15,770 nt of DNA from assembly GCA_964228975.1 (NCBI GenBank), contig CAXRCC010000085.1, forward strand, positions 1-15,770, written 5' to 3'. Every line of letters begins with the position of its first letter. Position 1 is the first letter of the stretch. The notes under the pieces are model-generated. The model saw nothing but the letters and a program-made list of their open reading frames with translations. It did no database searches and had not been told where the DNA came from. This document shows positions 15,168 to 15,770 of this stretch, in pieces. Made by a program: the position numbers and the translations under genes. This stretch comes from Paraneptunicella sp964228975 (lineage in GTDB: Bacteria > Pseudomonadota > Gammaproteobacteria > Enterobacterales > Alteromonadaceae).

Positions 15168-15770
15168 ATGGCAATTGAAAAAGCAGATTACGATTTCATA
15201 AGGCAGAGGCGGGAAAGAGACTTTGCCGCAAATGACGCGAATAAAAGTGGTGGAAGGCTGGCAATTCTAGGTGATTGCCAATTTCATCACCCCTCTAGCT
15301 TGCAAGAGTTCAAGGAAAGTACGAACTTTGCGCAGGTAGACACTTTTGATATCCAAGGAAATCCAACTTACAAAGTTGACTTAAACGAGCCCTTACCCGA
15401 AGAATTTGCCGGGCGTTATGACTGGGTGATTGACTCAGGCACCTTACATTGTTGTTTTGATATCGCCACCGTGATGGCGAATATCATTAAAATGGTGAAA
15501 ATGAACGGTAAGGTTTTCCACAGCAGCAATTTAGCAGGCTTTTTTGGGCGAGGCTTCTACGCAGTTAGCCCCTCGTTGTTTTACGAGTTTTATCGTTGCA
15601 ATGGGTTTGAAATAAACGCAATGGGCACGCGCACCTTTGCAAACCCTGAACCGTGGGATTTGATGACGCCGGGGGATTCGTATCTGTTATCGGCAGATGA
15701 TTCTAAAGTACAGTTTACCGATACCGATGATGTGGACTACACGCCCATGATTCCCAATGACTCTTTGATT
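15168..15770 (+). CDS. Class I methyltransferase-like protein (3' end outside window)
   Basis: The frame is open from ATG 15168 to the right edge (201 codons so far), with AGGAAG at 15157-15162, so the start is well supported and the stop is missing. LAILGDCQFH (31-40) is the first Rossmann strand, degenerate for a SAM motif I. DTFDIQG (58-64) and RYDWVIDSGTLHCCFD (83-98) align with the motif II and VxDSGTLEHxF regions of small-molecule methyltransferases, but the usual E-H is replaced by H-C. GKVFHSSN (114-121) is the next strand and YAVSPSLFYEFYRCNGFE (131-148) is the usual late motif. Proteins of this type occur in flagellin and surface-glycan clusters. It is probably a cytosolic glycan-modifying protein, preceded by a sigma-28-like motif. 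Activity is uncertain because key residues differ. Confidence 0.7.
   Translation, partial: MAIEKADYDFIRQRRERDFAANDANKSGGRLAILGDCQFHHPSSLQEFKESTNFAQVDTFDIQGNPTYKVDLNEPLPEEFAGRYDWVIDSGTLHCCFDIATVMANIIKMVKMNGKVFHSSNLAGFFGRGFYAVSPSLFYEFYRCNGFEINAMGTRTFANPEPWDLMTPGDSYLLSADDSKVQFTDTDDVDYTPMIPNDSLI

Noticed and set aside
1..15770. tRNA, rRNA, CRISPR array, insertion sequence or phage integrase
   Set aside because: No such sequence pattern or protein was seen on either strand; repeats are limited to the short inverted repeats listed.

Overview
The window looks like chromosomal DNA of a flagellated marine-type gammaproteobacterium, most likely in or near the Alteromonadales. This is judged from moderate GC content, protein style and a very large Maf/DUF115 protein, not from a marker gene. 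It reads as the accessory part of a surface-sugar locus, probably for flagellin glycosylation. The main anchor is a 1210-residue Maf/DUF115 flagellin glycosyltransferase-like protein on the minus strand. Around it on the plus strand are genes for making and decorating an activated sugar.

Layout. Bases 2-970 are the 3' part of a SAM methyltransferase gene with a Cys4 N-terminal knuckle. It converges on maf (1059-4691, minus) across a bipartite hairpin. Next on the minus strand are a small DUF1761-type membrane protein (4870-5265) and a secreted metallophosphoesterase (5419-7017), neither obviously part of the sugar pathway. After a 254-bp divergent promoter region, plus-strand unit A runs 7272-10853: Gfo/Idh/MocA oxidoreductase, C-methyltransferase-like protein, WbuC-type cupin, SDR. 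After a 156-bp gap with a long stem-loop, unit B runs 11010-13860 with 4-bp overlaps: a nucleotidyltransferase-kinase fusion in the reverse of HldE order, a HddC-like sugar-1-phosphate nucleotidyltransferase, and a NeuA/KdsC-type HAD protein that has lost its catalytic aspartates. A terminator follows, then a periplasmic DUF2608-type HAD protein (13981-14895), a 31-bp inverted repeat, and the 5' part of another methyltransferase-like gene running off the right edge.

How it may work together (inference). Unit B would phosphorylate and nucleotide-activate a sugar or sugar-like acid. Unit A and the flanking methyltransferases would oxidise, reduce or methylate the sugar before or after transfer. 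Maf would transfer it to flagellin. The substrate is not determined: no heptose isomerase, NeuB or KdsA homologue is visible. Unit A, unit B and the last gene are each preceded by a similar motif, TCAA-N15-NCNGATAN, resembling a flagellar sigma-28 (FliA) promoter. This suggests co-expression with flagellin and is the most testable idea here.

The most unusual points are the internal duplication of the Maf N-terminal module, the swapped-domain kinase/nucleotidyltransferase, the catalytically dead HAD fixed in an operon, and the repeated sigma-28-like motif. No RNA genes, CRISPR arrays, insertion sequences or phage genes were seen. No gene-free stretch exceeds 300 bases.
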